This document shows positions 33,356 to 41,852 of a stretch of 64,000 nt of DNA, piece by piece (positions within the stretch are counted from its first letter, which is position 1; each line of letters starts with the position of its first letter). Source of the stretch: JBCCGG01 sp039029395 (GTDB lineage Bacteria > Pseudomonadota > Alphaproteobacteria > Kiloniellales > JAKSDN01); NCBI GenBank assembly GCA_039029395.1, contig JBCCGG010000015.1, positions 1 through 64,000 on the forward strand. The letters run 5' to 3'. The notes beneath the pieces were generated by a model. That model had not been told where the DNA came from and did not search any database. It saw only the letters and a program-made list of their open reading frames with translations. A program made the translations under genes and the position numbers.

Positions 33356-34033
33356 ATGAGCCAGCCGAGCGAGAGCGACTTCGAGCAGCTACGCGATCTG
33401 ATGATCGAGCTGATCACCGCCTATGCCTCGCTGTCGGGCGAGCGCACCGGGCGCGGCGAGCTGGACCCCCGGGTGCTGGCCGCCATGGCCCGGGTGCCGC
33501 GCCACGTCTATGTACCCGACGAGGTGCGCGACTACGCCTATGCCGACGGACCACTGCCGATCGGCTACGGCAAGACCATCTCTCAGCCTTTCATCGTGGC
33601 GCTCATGACCGACCTGCTTGAGGTCGAGGCCGATCTGCGGGTGCTCGAGATTGGCACCGGCCTGGGCTATCAGGCGGCCGTGCTGTGCGAGCTGGCGGGC
33701 CAGGTCTACTCGGTCGAGATCATTGCCGAGCTGGCCGAGGGCGCGCGCCAGCGCCTGACCGCGGCCGGCTACGAGAACCTGGAGCTGCGCCTGGCCGACG
33801 GCGGCCAGGGCTGGCCCGAGGAAGCACCCTTCGACCGGATCATCGTCACCGCCGCGCCCGAGCTGGTGCCCGCCCCCTTGCTCCAGCAGCTCAAGCCCGG
33901 CGGCCGCCTGGTCATCCCGGCCGGCCTGGAGGATGCCCAGGAGCTGATGGTGATCGAGAAAGGCTTGGACGGCCGCACCACGACCGAGGAGATCCTGCCG
34001 GTCGTGTTCTCGCGGCTGATCACGCGGCACTAG
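33356..34033 (+). CDS. pcm: Protein-L-isoaspartate O-methyltransferase
   Basis: A 225-residue repair enzyme that methylates isoaspartyl residues in damaged proteins using SAM. The pattern is VPRHVYVPDEVRDYAYADGP, IGYGKTISQPFIVALMTDLL (substrate loop), VLEIGTGLGYQAAVLCEL (motif I) and FDRIIVTAAPELVPAPLLQQ (motif II), ending with a GGRLVIPAG strand. ATG 33356 starts the family's normal N-terminal helix. The secreted protein gene follows 17 bp downstream. Confidence 0.9.
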   Translation: MSQPSESDFEQLRDLMIELITAYASLSGERTGRGELDPRVLAAMARVPRHVYVPDEVRDYAYADGPLPIGYGKTISQPFIVALMTDLLEVEADLRVLEIGTGLGYQAAVLCELAGQVYSVEIIAELAEGARQRLTAAGYENLELRLADGGQGWPEEAPFDRIIVTAAPELVPAPLLQQLKPGGRLVIPAGLEDAQELMVIEKGLDGRTTTEEILPVVFSRLITRH

Positions 34034-34050
34034 CCGAGGACAGGGGACAG

Positions 34051-34560
34051 ATGGTGAAAGAGTTGGCGCGGCCAGTGGCTACAATCATCTGCCTACTGTC
34101 GTCCGTCGTCTGGATGGCGGGCGCTGCCCAGGCGGCAGACGTCCTCAAGCAGTTCGAGCTGAACGACCCGGCCGAACTGGGCCTGACCATCGAGAGCGAC
34201 ACCACGAGCGACGGTCGGACCGTCACCAAGGTGACCACCGCTTGGCCAACCGTTGTCAATCTGACCGAAGTTCAGTCGCCGAACGTCGAAGACGCGACCC
34301 TGGTCTATAGCGCCCAAGTGCGCAGCCAGGACCTGGAGGGGCAGGCTTACCTGGAGATGTGGTGCCACTTCGCCGACGGCGGCAGCTATTTTTCCCGCGG
34401 CTTCGACGACGTGCTGACTGGCACGACCGAGTGGCAAACCTTGAGCACGAAGTTCTTGCTGGAAGCCGGCCAACGCCCCGATCGGATAACGCTCAACATC
34501 GTAATCAACGGCCGCGGTACCCTCTGGGCCTCCAACGCCACCTTGTCGGTGGAGAAGTAG
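34051..34560 (+). CDS. Exported protein of unknown function
   Basis: A 169-residue protein with a signal peptide (about 1-28, TIICLLSSVVWMAGAAQA). The mature part is all-beta in character (VTKVTTAWPTVVNLTEV, TLVYSAQVRSQDLEGQAYLE, ITLNIVINGRGTLWASNATL) and could be a jelly-roll or carbohydrate-binding-like sandwich, but no named family is recognised. ATG 34051 follows GGGGACAG. It probably shares a transcript with pcm. Confidence 0.62.
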   Translation: MVKELARPVATIICLLSSVVWMAGAAQAADVLKQFELNDPAELGLTIESDTTSDGRTVTKVTTAWPTVVNLTEVQSPNVEDATLVYSAQVRSQDLEGQAYLEMWCHFADGGSYFSRGFDDVLTGTTEWQTLSTKFLLEAGQRPDRITLNIVINGRGTLWASNATLSVEK

Positions 34561-34588
34561 GCCGCCTTTCCCTTCTGTCCTCTGTCTT

Positions 34589-35305
34589 CTAAACCGTATC
34601 CTCCAGCCGGCAGTTGACCAGCAGCTCGGGCACGCTGGCGCTGTTGGGCAGGGCGATCACGGTGGCGACCAGCTCGGCCAGGTCCTCGGGCTGGGTCATG
34701 GCCTCTTGGGCATGGCTGGTGACGTCGGCGACCATGTCGGTCGAGACGTAGCCCGGGCAGACCGCGGTGACGCGCACGCCGTCGTCCCACAAGAGCTGGC
34801 GCGTGGCGTGGGTTAAGGCGACGACGGCGAACTTGGTCATGGGGTATCCGGGACCGTTGCCGGATGCGACCCGCTTGCCTGAAAGCGAGGCCAGATTGAC
34901 CACCCGGCCTTGGCCGCCCGCCTTGAGGTGGGGCAGCGCCACGCGGGTCAGGGTGAAGGGCCCCAGAACGTTGACCTGCCAGAGCTCGTTCAAGATCTCC
35001 TCGGACGGCGTTTCGAGCGCGGTCCGCCGCAGGATGCCGGCGGTATTGACCAAGCCGTCCAGCCGCCCGAAGCGGGCGATCGTGTCGGCGACCCAGGCCT
35101 CGGCGGACTCAGGGGCGGTCGCCTCGTAGAAGCAGCGCTCGACCCGCTCGCCCGGTACATCTGCGGTTGCCGCCGCCAGGGCCTCCTGGTCCCGGGCGCC
35201 CAGGCTCAGGCTGTAGCCGCGCTGGGCCAGCGCCTTGGCGATCGCCAGGCCGATGCCCCGGTTGGCGCCTGAGACCATGATCACCCGACCGTTTGGATCC
35301 AGCAT
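34589..35305 (-). CDS. Short-chain dehydrogenase/reductase (SDR)
   Basis: A 238-residue NAD(P)-dependent Rossmann enzyme. The cofactor loop is SGANRGIGLAIAKAL (about 14-28), NTAG is present, the catalytic serine is in VVNLASLSGKRVAS, and the YxxxK pair is in GYPMTKFAV. CPGYVSTDM follows. The substrate is unknown. It lies 3 bp downstream of the HAD phosphatase gene, so the two are almost certainly co-transcribed. Confidence 0.87.
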   Translation of the reverse strand: MLDPNGRVIMVSGANRGIGLAIAKALAQRGYSLSLGARDQEALAAATADVPGERVERCFYEATAPESAEAWVADTIARFGRLDGLVNTAGILRRTALETPSEEILNELWQVNVLGPFTLTRVALPHLKAGGQGRVVNLASLSGKRVASGNGPGYPMTKFAVVALTHATRQLLWDDGVRVTAVCPGYVSTDMVADVTSHAQEAMTQPEDLAELVATVIALPNSASVPELLVNCRLEDTV

Positions 35306-35308
35306 TTT

Positions 35309-36103
35309 CTATCTCCCTTGCTCTGCTGCGCGCGCGGCCAGAAGGACCGCCGCCAGTTCGGCAAATCCGGCACCCGAGCGATGCTCTGTAACATAGGCCG
35401 GCAAGGCCTCGATGGTGTCGGCGAAGTCGAGCACGTTGGCGACCCCGACCGATAGGGGAAAGGCCTCGAACATGGGCGCGTCGTTGGGCGAATCCCCGAC
35501 GAAGACGAAAGCCCCCTTGGCGGCTTCGAAGTCGTAGCCGAAGACCTCCTGAAACAGGGTACGGGTCATGGTCAGTTTGTCGTGATCGCCGATCCAGCCA
35601 TTGACATGAATCGAGGAGACCTTGGCCGTGGCGCCGGCCGCGCGGAACAGGGCGACGATGCGCCCGACCGCTTCGGGCGAAAGGGGCGCCACGTCCTCCC
35701 GGTAGTCGATCGCCAGATCGCAGGCCCGGTAGCCCTGGTCCGAGGCCAGGGCGCAACCGGGCACGGCGACCAAAATCTCCTCCGCCAGCTTGTCGAGCCG
35801 CTGGCGGTTCTCGGCCCGCTCCGCTGCGTCCTGGGCGAAGCGCTCGGTCATTTGCCGGCGCCGGTGGTCGTAGCGGAAGTAGAAAGCGCCGTTCTCGCCG
35901 ACCACCCCGTCGACCGGCCACATGCGCGCGATGTGATCGCACCAGCCGGCCGGCCGGCCGGTGATCGGCACCAGCTTGAGGCCGGCGTCCTGCAGACGTT
36001 CGAGCGCGCGGTAGGCCTCGGCGGTCAAGCGCCCGGCCGTGGTCAGGGTGTCATCGATATCGAACAGCAGGCCCTCGACGCCGGCCGCCTCGGCCCGCGC
36101 CAT
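35309..36103 (-). CDS. HAD-superfamily (IIB-type) phosphatase
   Basis: A 264-residue hydrolase. Motif I is LLFDIDDTLT (Asp15 and Asp17), motif II is VPITGRPAGW, and motif IV is FVFVGDSPNDAPMFEAF, with a C2-type cap between. This is the arrangement of sugar-phosphate phosphatases such as mannosyl-3-phosphoglycerate or sucrose phosphatase. ATG 36103 was preferred over a start at 36238 because the extra N-terminal residues look non-coding and would overlap the divergent gene's leader. The SDR gene follows immediately. Confidence 0.8.
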   Translation of the reverse strand: MARAEAAGVEGLLFDIDDTLTTAGRLTAEAYRALERLQDAGLKLVPITGRPAGWCDHIARMWPVDGVVGENGAFYFRYDHRRRQMTERFAQDAAERAENRQRLDKLAEEILVAVPGCALASDQGYRACDLAIDYREDVAPLSPEAVGRIVALFRAAGATAKVSSIHVNGWIGDHDKLTMTRTLFQEVFGYDFEAAKGAFVFVGDSPNDAPMFEAFPLSVGVANVLDFADTIEALPAYVTEHRSGAGFAELAAVLLAARAAEQGR

Positions 36104-36237
36104 GTCCCACAGCGGCCGCGGCCGGCCGCTCACCTCGTGCCCCCCATGTTTGGCGATCCCCAGGTTAAGTGTTGTACCACCCACAAACAGGCCGCTAAGC
36201 TTGGCGGCCAGAGTGAGACAAAGGGGGGACGAGTTCA

Positions 36238-37569
36238 ATGGCCGCCGACGACGCCATCGCCCAGATGATGGGCCAGCTCAAGGATAACGAGATCTGCTAT
36301 CTGCGCTTCGAGCTGCCCGACCTGCACGGGGTGAGCCGCACCAAGGTGGTGCCGATCGACAAGGTCGAGGGCTACGCGAGACGCGGCCTAAACCTCTACG
36401 GCAGCGTGATCGGCCTGGACACCGCCTCCAACGTGGTGGTCGGCTGCGGCCTGCACAACGAGATCAACTACAAGGACCAGATGCTGTTCCCCGACCCGGC
36501 GACCCTGCAAATGGTGCCTTGGCTGGACGACACCGCGAAGGTGATCTGCGATGCCGTCTGGTCCCCGGGCGAGCCGGTCGGCGGCACCCCGCGCACGGTG
36601 CTGCAAGGCCTGATCGACGACGCCGCCGACATGGGCTTCGACGTCATGATGGGCCACGAGTTCGAGTTCTATCTGTTGGACGGCGAAACCAAGGAACCGC
36701 TGTTCGGCGGCCTGCACATCTTCAATTCTTTGCGCAACAACTACGTGCCCTTTCTGGACGGTCTGCTCGACGACCTGGAAGGGGTCGGCGTCGACGTGAT
36801 CACCCATAACTGCGAGTATTCGCCCTCGCAGTTCGAGATCAACTTCGGGCCCGGGATGGGTCTAGCCGGCGCCGACAAGGCCTTCACCTTCAAGAACGCG
36901 GTCAAGGAGTTGGCCCACCGGGCCGGCTATCTGGCGACCTTCATGTCCAAGCCGGCGAGCGACATGTCGGGCTCTGGCTGCCACGTCCATATGAGCCTGA
37001 TCGATAAGGCAAGCGGCGAAAGCGCCTTCTTCGACCCGGCCGCGCCCGGCGCTGTGCACCCGCGCCTGGGCCACTTCACAGAGGGTATGCTGGCCCACGC
37101 CAAGGCCATGATGCCCCTGATCGGGCCGACGCCGAACTGCTACCGGCGGCTCAAGCCCCACACCTTCGCGCCGTCGAACATCAGCTGGGGCATCGAGGAC
37201 CGCAGCGCCCTGGTGCGCGTCAAGGACCTGCAGGACCATAACGCCCACGCCGAGATGCGCGCCGCCTCGGGCCTCTCCAACCCCTACCTCTCGGCCGCCG
37301 CGGTCTTGGCCGCCGGCCTGCTCGGCATCAAGGCGGGGCAAGACCTGCGCCCCGGCGTGGAGGGCCCGAGCGAAGACCACGGCGATCTCGAGAAGCTGCC
37401 CGGCAACCTGGAGGCCGCGCTCGACGGCCTGGAGGCCGACCAGGAGATGTGCGACCTGCTCGGCGCGGACTTCGTCAAGGTCTTCACCACGGTCAAGCGC
37501 TTCGAGCTGGCCCGCTTCCACGACCACGTCTCCGACTGGGAGCGCACGGAGTACATGGAGGTGTACTAA
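36238..37569 (+). CDS. Glutamine-synthetase family enzyme (GlnT-like)
   Basis: A 443-residue ligase. The beta-grasp start NEICYLRFELPDLHGVSRTK (about 18-37) is followed by the metal-binding GHEFEFYLLD, NCEYSPSQFEINFG, the ATP and ammonium region SGSGCHVHMSLID, and the family block NCYRRLKPHTFAPSNISWGI, ending with IEDRSALVRV. Length and the GHEFEF form fit the type III/GlnT branch, which makes glutamine or gamma-glutamyl amides such as gamma-glutamylmethylamide. AAGGGGGGACGAG lies just upstream of the ATG. Confidence 0.85.
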   Translation: MAADDAIAQMMGQLKDNEICYLRFELPDLHGVSRTKVVPIDKVEGYARRGLNLYGSVIGLDTASNVVVGCGLHNEINYKDQMLFPDPATLQMVPWLDDTAKVICDAVWSPGEPVGGTPRTVLQGLIDDAADMGFDVMMGHEFEFYLLDGETKEPLFGGLHIFNSLRNNYVPFLDGLLDDLEGVGVDVITHNCEYSPSQFEINFGPGMGLAGADKAFTFKNAVKELAHRAGYLATFMSKPASDMSGSGCHVHMSLIDKASGESAFFDPAAPGAVHPRLGHFTEGMLAHAKAMMPLIGPTPNCYRRLKPHTFAPSNISWGIEDRSALVRVKDLQDHNAHAEMRAASGLSNPYLSAAAVLAAGLLGIKAGQDLRPGVEGPSEDHGDLEKLPGNLEAALDGLEADQEMCDLLGADFVKVFTTVKRFELARFHDHVSDWERTEYMEVY

Positions 37570-37580
37570 GGCAGCGCCCC

Positions 37581-37964
37581 TCAGTTCCCCGTCACGGCAA
37601 CGTAGTCCGGGTCTTCCTGGGCGTCGCGCTCGAAGGAGAGGAACTCGTAGTAGCCGCAGCGCGGGCGGCCGGGGTACTCGCGGCAGATGTCGGGCCGTGC
37701 CTGGTAGACCGAGCAGCGCCGCTTTTCCATGTCGAAGAAGCTGCAGATCGAGCCGAAGTAGGGATCGTCCTGGTGGCGCAGCACGGTTGGACGCGTGCCG
37801 TCCTCTTCCTCCGTGCCCTTCTTGGTGTGGCGCTTTTTGAACTTCGCCCGACTCATCCCAAAATGATCGGCCAAGCGCTCAAGATCGCCGTTCTCCAAAG
37901 GGATATTCGGATAGGAGCAGCAGTAGCCCGGGCACTTGCTGCAGTCGTAGTGCGTCTTCGCCAC
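37581..37964 (-). CDS. YkgJ-type cysteine-cluster protein
   Basis: A 127-residue protein with paired cysteine groups: CSKCPGYCCSYPNIPL near the start, SICSFFDMEKRRCSVYQARP and DICREYPGRPRCGYYEF. This is the Fe-S or zinc cluster pattern of UPF0153/YkgJ proteins, whose role is unknown. GTG 37964 is preferred because GGGAGGG precedes it and the family begins with the first cysteine group. It is convergent with the glutamine-synthetase-like gene, 11 bp apart. Confidence 0.78.
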   Translation of the reverse strand: MAKTHYDCSKCPGYCCSYPNIPLENGDLERLADHFGMSRAKFKKRHTKKGTEEEDGTRPTVLRHQDDPYFGSICSFFDMEKRRCSVYQARPDICREYPGRPRCGYYEFLSFERDAQEDPDYVAVTGN

Positions 37965-38068
37965 TTGGGCCCTCCCCGCCGCGCGACTCGCTCGTGAAGC
38001 CGCGTGGCGCGGACCATCGAGAGGGTGCCTCGCTTTGTCAAGCGCGATCTGGGCGCCCACCGTGTCCG

Positions 38069-38767
38069 TCAATCTTCCGACGTGATGATGCCGCCGAAGC
38101 GCCGCTTGGCATCGTCGTTGAGGCGAAAGATCGTGTTGCCCGACTTGCCACGGCTTCTGATGACCAGGCTCGGCATGTCGTTCGCGAGCTGGCCGATCGT
38201 GCTGTCCGGCAAGCCGCTGCGCTTGGCCAGCGTACGCTGATTGCGCCATTTGTAGGGCGAGGCGCCCAGATGATAGACCAGCAAGGCCTGCTCCCGGCTG
38301 TCCAGGCCGAAGCCTTCCTTAAGCCGCGAAAGGGAGTCGGACTGGGCGGCCTGCTTGGCCGAAGGCTCGCCATCCGCTTGGGGCTTCGGGCCGCCGGCCG
38401 GCTCGCCGATTTGCAAGCGCAAATCCTCGATGTCGCTCTTCAAGGCATCCAAGCGCGCCTCGAGCTCTTGGTCGAAGTTCTCCTCGATCTCTTGGATAGA
38501 GATCTTCTTGTCGCCCCACGAAAGTGTCAGATTGCCCCGGTTCAGAAGATTGCCGAGAGGGCGGTGAAAGACCGCGAGCAACACGATGACCGCCACGAAC
38601 AAGAGCAACGGCCCCGACAGAAGGGCGTGGTCCTTGTCGAGCTCGGGCCACAGCCAAATCGAGCCAATAAAGAGCGCGCCGACGACGCCGCCGGCGAAGC
38701 CAAGGGCGAGCACCACAATCTCCCGGCGAACCCATTCAGGCAGCGTCGATTTCTTGCCATCGGTCAT
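38069..38767 (-). CDS. Membrane-anchored coiled-coil protein with C-terminal winged helix
   Basis: A 232-residue protein with two N-terminal hydrophobic segments (about 15-40 and 47-68). A charged helix likely to coil follows (EIEENFDQELEARLDALKSD, 83-102), then a polar linker, then a 70-residue C-terminal region resembling a winged-helix DNA-binding fold (KWRNQRTLAKRSGLPDSTIG, then a wing SGNTIFRLNDDAKRRFGG). It may be a membrane-bound transcription factor; no family is recognised. A 3' fragment of a deoR-type gene lies 54 bp upstream. Confidence 0.65.
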   Translation of the reverse strand: MTDGKKSTLPEWVRREIVVLALGFAGGVVGALFIGSIWLWPELDKDHALLSGPLLLFVAVIVLLAVFHRPLGNLLNRGNLTLSWGDKKISIQEIEENFDQELEARLDALKSDIEDLRLQIGEPAGGPKPQADGEPSAKQAAQSDSLSRLKEGFGLDSREQALLVYHLGASPYKWRNQRTLAKRSGLPDSTIGQLANDMPSLVIRSRGKSGNTIFRLNDDAKRRFGGIITSED

Positions 38768-38818
38768 GGCGGTTCATCCAATTGGTGACGTGGACCGCGC
38801 AGTATAGCCGAGAACGCC

Positions 38819-38842
38819 CCCTCACCCCAGCCGCAGCGCCAC
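38819..38842. repeat. 24-bp direct repeat, left copy (deoR 3' end remnant)
   Basis: Identical over 24 bp to 41829-41852. On the minus strand it reads VALRLG plus stop, the exact end of the DeoR protein, but the codons before it differ. It marks the left edge of a lower-GC block. Confidence 0.75.
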
Positions 38843-38986
38843 CGCTTCCGGTAAGACGACAAACCACGTTGCTCGTGCCCTATAAAAGAATCGGACAGGA
38901 ACAACTTTGTTTCGAGGACTCATCTACTCAAGGTTTAGATTCTGTGCTAAACTAAATTCTTAGCCGAACATGATAATGACGGTCTC

Positions 38987-39700
38987 ATGAGATCGCGACG
39001 CAAGCTCCGATATCGCGCGCAACGCAGCGGCCATTGGTCGGAATCTAAGTGGACGAACCTGACCCGCTTCGATCCGAGTCTCTGCGAGCTCCGGCGCGTG
39101 CTTGCGGACCATTCAACGCAGGATCAAACGCCCAGCGAGATCCCGATCACGCAGCAGCCGATTCATCCGGCTTTCATCATGCCGGTTTCCAAGGCCGACG
39201 TCAGACAGGCGATATCCCTGGTGCCCAGCCGTTGCTTGAGCGGCTTGGAGGGGATCTTTCTCTTGGGCGGCTCCGGCAAACAAAACCGCGCCGCAAGCGG
39301 CCTCTTTGCCTACGGACACTACTGTGCGGCCAGAGTCTTCCTGCATCCCTATCCGCGCAAATGGCTCTCTCAGTACTGGCGGGATCTGCCCAAGCCAACC
39401 TTGGTGCGGGAGTACGAGCGCGCGGGCGGGCAGTTTCGGCGCCGAGACCAGGGTTGGTGGATGGACTTCGACCGAAGGTCCCTGCGGGTGTTTTATCTCT
39501 GCGAGGTCTTGATGCACGAGCTGGGACACCATGTCGATCGGCACAACTTTTCCACCAAACCCGCTCGAAAGGCCGAGACCTTCGCCGACTGGTTCGCGGC
39601 CCACTACGGAACCAAGCTGCGCAAACGACTAAGGAGCCGATTGCTCCCTTACCCCAGCCGGCGCGCTTCAACGGCGTGCGACTCGCGCGTGGAGCCGTGA
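38987..39700 (+). CDS. Putative zinc-metalloprotease-like protein
   Basis: A 237-residue protein with a zinc-site-like motif HELGHH (His177, Glu178, His181) in FYLCEVLMHELGHHVDRHNF. A possible third ligand follows about 15 residues later in RKAETFADWFAAHYG. The N-terminal part is basic and not assigned; FLLGGSGKQNRAASGLFAYG is glycine-rich but not a clear P-loop. No signal peptide is seen. The ATG lies after an AT-rich leader, and base composition is lower in GC than the surroundings. It shares a direct-repeat-bounded insert with the GMC oxidoreductase. Confidence 0.6.
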   Translation: MRSRRKLRYRAQRSGHWSESKWTNLTRFDPSLCELRRVLADHSTQDQTPSEIPITQQPIHPAFIMPVSKADVRQAISLVPSRCLSGLEGIFLLGGSGKQNRAASGLFAYGHYCAARVFLHPYPRKWLSQYWRDLPKPTLVREYERAGGQFRRRDQGWWMDFDRRSLRVFYLCEVLMHELGHHVDRHNFSTKPARKAETFADWFAAHYGTKLRKRLRSRLLPYPSRRASTACDSRVEP

Positions 39701-39863
39701 TGGCGCGGCCCATCGGGAGGCGGCGTCGCCTTGTCTAGGGATGTTTGATTAACACGACGTGAGGTGTCCTATTTCACATCGGCACCCGGCGGCGTTTGAT
39801 AGTCTATCCTATCCGGAATTTCTCGGAAAAATCGGGTTACGCCCGGCAGCAAGAGAGGGACTC

Positions 39864-41810
39864 ATGACAAAGACATACGATTTCTTGATCGTTGGTTCCG
39901 GCGCGGGCGGCGGGCCACTGGCAGCAAATCTGGCGCTGGAAGGTTTCAACGTCGGACTCATCGAGGCCGGTAGCGATCAAATTGACGACAACTACAATTA
40001 CTCTATCCCAGCCTTTCATCCTTTCGCGACCGAGGATCCGGCCTTCAGCTGGGAGTTCTTCGTCAAGCACTATGACGACGACAACAATCCCGAGCGCGAT
40101 CCTAAGCATCACCCCAACGCCTCCTACGAGGGCAATCGGGGAATCTTCTATCCCAGGGCCTCCGGCCTCGGAGGCTGCACGATGCACCATGCCATGATCA
40201 CGGTTTACCCTCATGAGAGCGACTGGAACGGGATAGCCAAAGCCGTCGAAGATGATAGCTGGAGCGCCGAGAACATGCGGCGATACTTCGATCGTATCGA
40301 GAGGGCTGAGTATCGCGACGCAAACGTTCTGATCGACCTTTTGAAGCCTGGCAGACTATTCGGGCGGTGGCTTCGTCGCCTAACTGCGAGCGAGTCCGAG
40401 GAAGGTGCGCGGGGCCAGCACGGCGCCGGGTGGCTCGCCATCAACCAGGCGGACCCCTTGCTCTTGCTCAAAGATGTGAATGGCGTCCTGGCATGTGTAA
40501 AGCAAGCCATCAAAACGGCGAAGTTTAATTTCATGACTGGACTGAATCCGAACGACCCAAGAGTCGCACAGGAGAACCAAGAAGGAATCAATGTGATCCC
40601 GACCTCAATCAACAAAGGTCACAGGACCGGAGCGCGCGAAAGGGTGCTCCAGGTTCAGGAGATATTGGAGGACCGAAAGGAACAAGGTCTCGAGCACGGC
40701 TGCTTGGACGTTCTTGCCAACACGCTCGTTACCAAAATACTGTTCGACCAGGGCAACCCGACACGAGCGGTCGGGGTTGATTGCCTGGAAGGAAAGAACC
40801 TCTATGGCGCCCGCCACCACAACTCCCCGCCACCAAGCTCAGCAACCAGCGTGCAGTATTTGGCCAGCAAGGAGGTTGTTCTCTCGGGCGGTGCCTTCAA
40901 TTCACCTCAGATACTCATGCTGTCGGGGATTGGCCCCGCGGAGCATCTAAGAGACAAGGGAATTGATGTTCGAGTTGATCTGCCGGGCGTGGGCCAGAAT
41001 CTTCAAGATCGATATGAAGTTGGCGTTGTCGCCAAGGCAAAACAGCCATTTCGGCTCTTAGAGCAGGCAACCTTCGGAAAAGGCAATGGAGATCAGACTC
41101 TTGCGGACGACCCTCTGTTTCAGAAATGGCATAGGAATGGTGAGGGAATCTATGGCACCAATGGTGCCGTCCTGGGCATCATCAAACGCTCGGCAAGCGA
41201 CAGCTCAGCAGACACCACCGATGACCAATCGAAGCCGCCGGATCTTTACATATTTGGCGTCCCCGGTGACTTCCGCGGTTACGAGGTTGGCTACACCCGG
41301 AACATTGGCGTCGTCAAAGACCACTTCACCTGGGCGGTTCTGAAGGGGCACACCAACAATTGCTCCGGCTACGTATTGCTAAAGTCGGCAGACCCCTTTG
41401 ATACGCCTGAGATTCATTTCAAGTACTTCGAAGAAGGTGGCGGAGATTGGCAAAGCGACGTTCGGAGCGTGGTCGAAGGCGTCGAACTCGCGCTTGAGGT
41501 CTATAAGAATCTCAAGGATGACGATGTCATAGAACGCGTCGTGGCACCGGAGGAAGGGACCGATCTAGAAGAGTTCGTCCGCAGCACTGCTTGGGGCCAT
41601 CACGCTTCCTGCACTTGCAAAATGGGGTTGAGAGCCAAGGACCAGATGGCGGTGCTTGACGGCGACTTCAAAGTCCACGGCACAAAGAACCTTCGGGTCG
41701 TGGATGCCTCGGTGTTTCCCCGCATCCCGGGTCTTTTCATTTTAGCGTCGGTCTACATGATCAGCGAGAAGGCAAGCGACGTCATCATCAAGGACCACCG
41801 CGGAGACTAG
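39864..41810 (+). CDS. GMC-family FAD oxidoreductase
   Basis: A 648-residue flavoprotein of the glucose-methanol-choline family. The FAD loop is FLIVGSGAGGGPLAANLALE (about 6-25), the PS00623-like region is RASGLGGCTMHHAMITVYPH, the second signature GGAFNSPQILMLSGIGPAEH is intact, and the catalytic histidine region is WGHHASCTCKMGL. The C-terminal segment DASVFPRIPGLFILASVYMI is normal. Substrates of the family are alcohols, sugars and sterols. ATG 39864 has AGAGAGGGA just before it. Composition is noticeably less GC-rich than the flanking genes, suggesting acquisition together with the upstream metalloprotease-like gene. Confidence 0.87.
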   Translation: MTKTYDFLIVGSGAGGGPLAANLALEGFNVGLIEAGSDQIDDNYNYSIPAFHPFATEDPAFSWEFFVKHYDDDNNPERDPKHHPNASYEGNRGIFYPRASGLGGCTMHHAMITVYPHESDWNGIAKAVEDDSWSAENMRRYFDRIERAEYRDANVLIDLLKPGRLFGRWLRRLTASESEEGARGQHGAGWLAINQADPLLLLKDVNGVLACVKQAIKTAKFNFMTGLNPNDPRVAQENQEGINVIPTSINKGHRTGARERVLQVQEILEDRKEQGLEHGCLDVLANTLVTKILFDQGNPTRAVGVDCLEGKNLYGARHHNSPPPSSATSVQYLASKEVVLSGGAFNSPQILMLSGIGPAEHLRDKGIDVRVDLPGVGQNLQDRYEVGVVAKAKQPFRLLEQATFGKGNGDQTLADDPLFQKWHRNGEGIYGTNGAVLGIIKRSASDSSADTTDDQSKPPDLYIFGVPGDFRGYEVGYTRNIGVVKDHFTWAVLKGHTNNCSGYVLLKSADPFDTPEIHFKYFEEGGGDWQSDVRSVVEGVELALEVYKNLKDDDVIERVVAPEEGTDLEEFVRSTAWGHHASCTCKMGLRAKDQMAVLDGDFKVHGTKNLRVVDASVFPRIPGLFILASVYMISEKASDVIIKDHRGD

Positions 41811-41828
41811 CTTTCGGGGCCACTTTAG

Positions 41829-41852
41829 CCCTCACCCCAGCCGCAGCGCCAC
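41829..41852. repeat. 24-bp direct repeat, right copy (inside the deoR 3' end)
   Basis: Perfect match to 38819-38842. It comprises the last codons and stop of the deoR gene plus 3 bp. The lower-GC insert lies between the copies. Confidence 0.75.
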
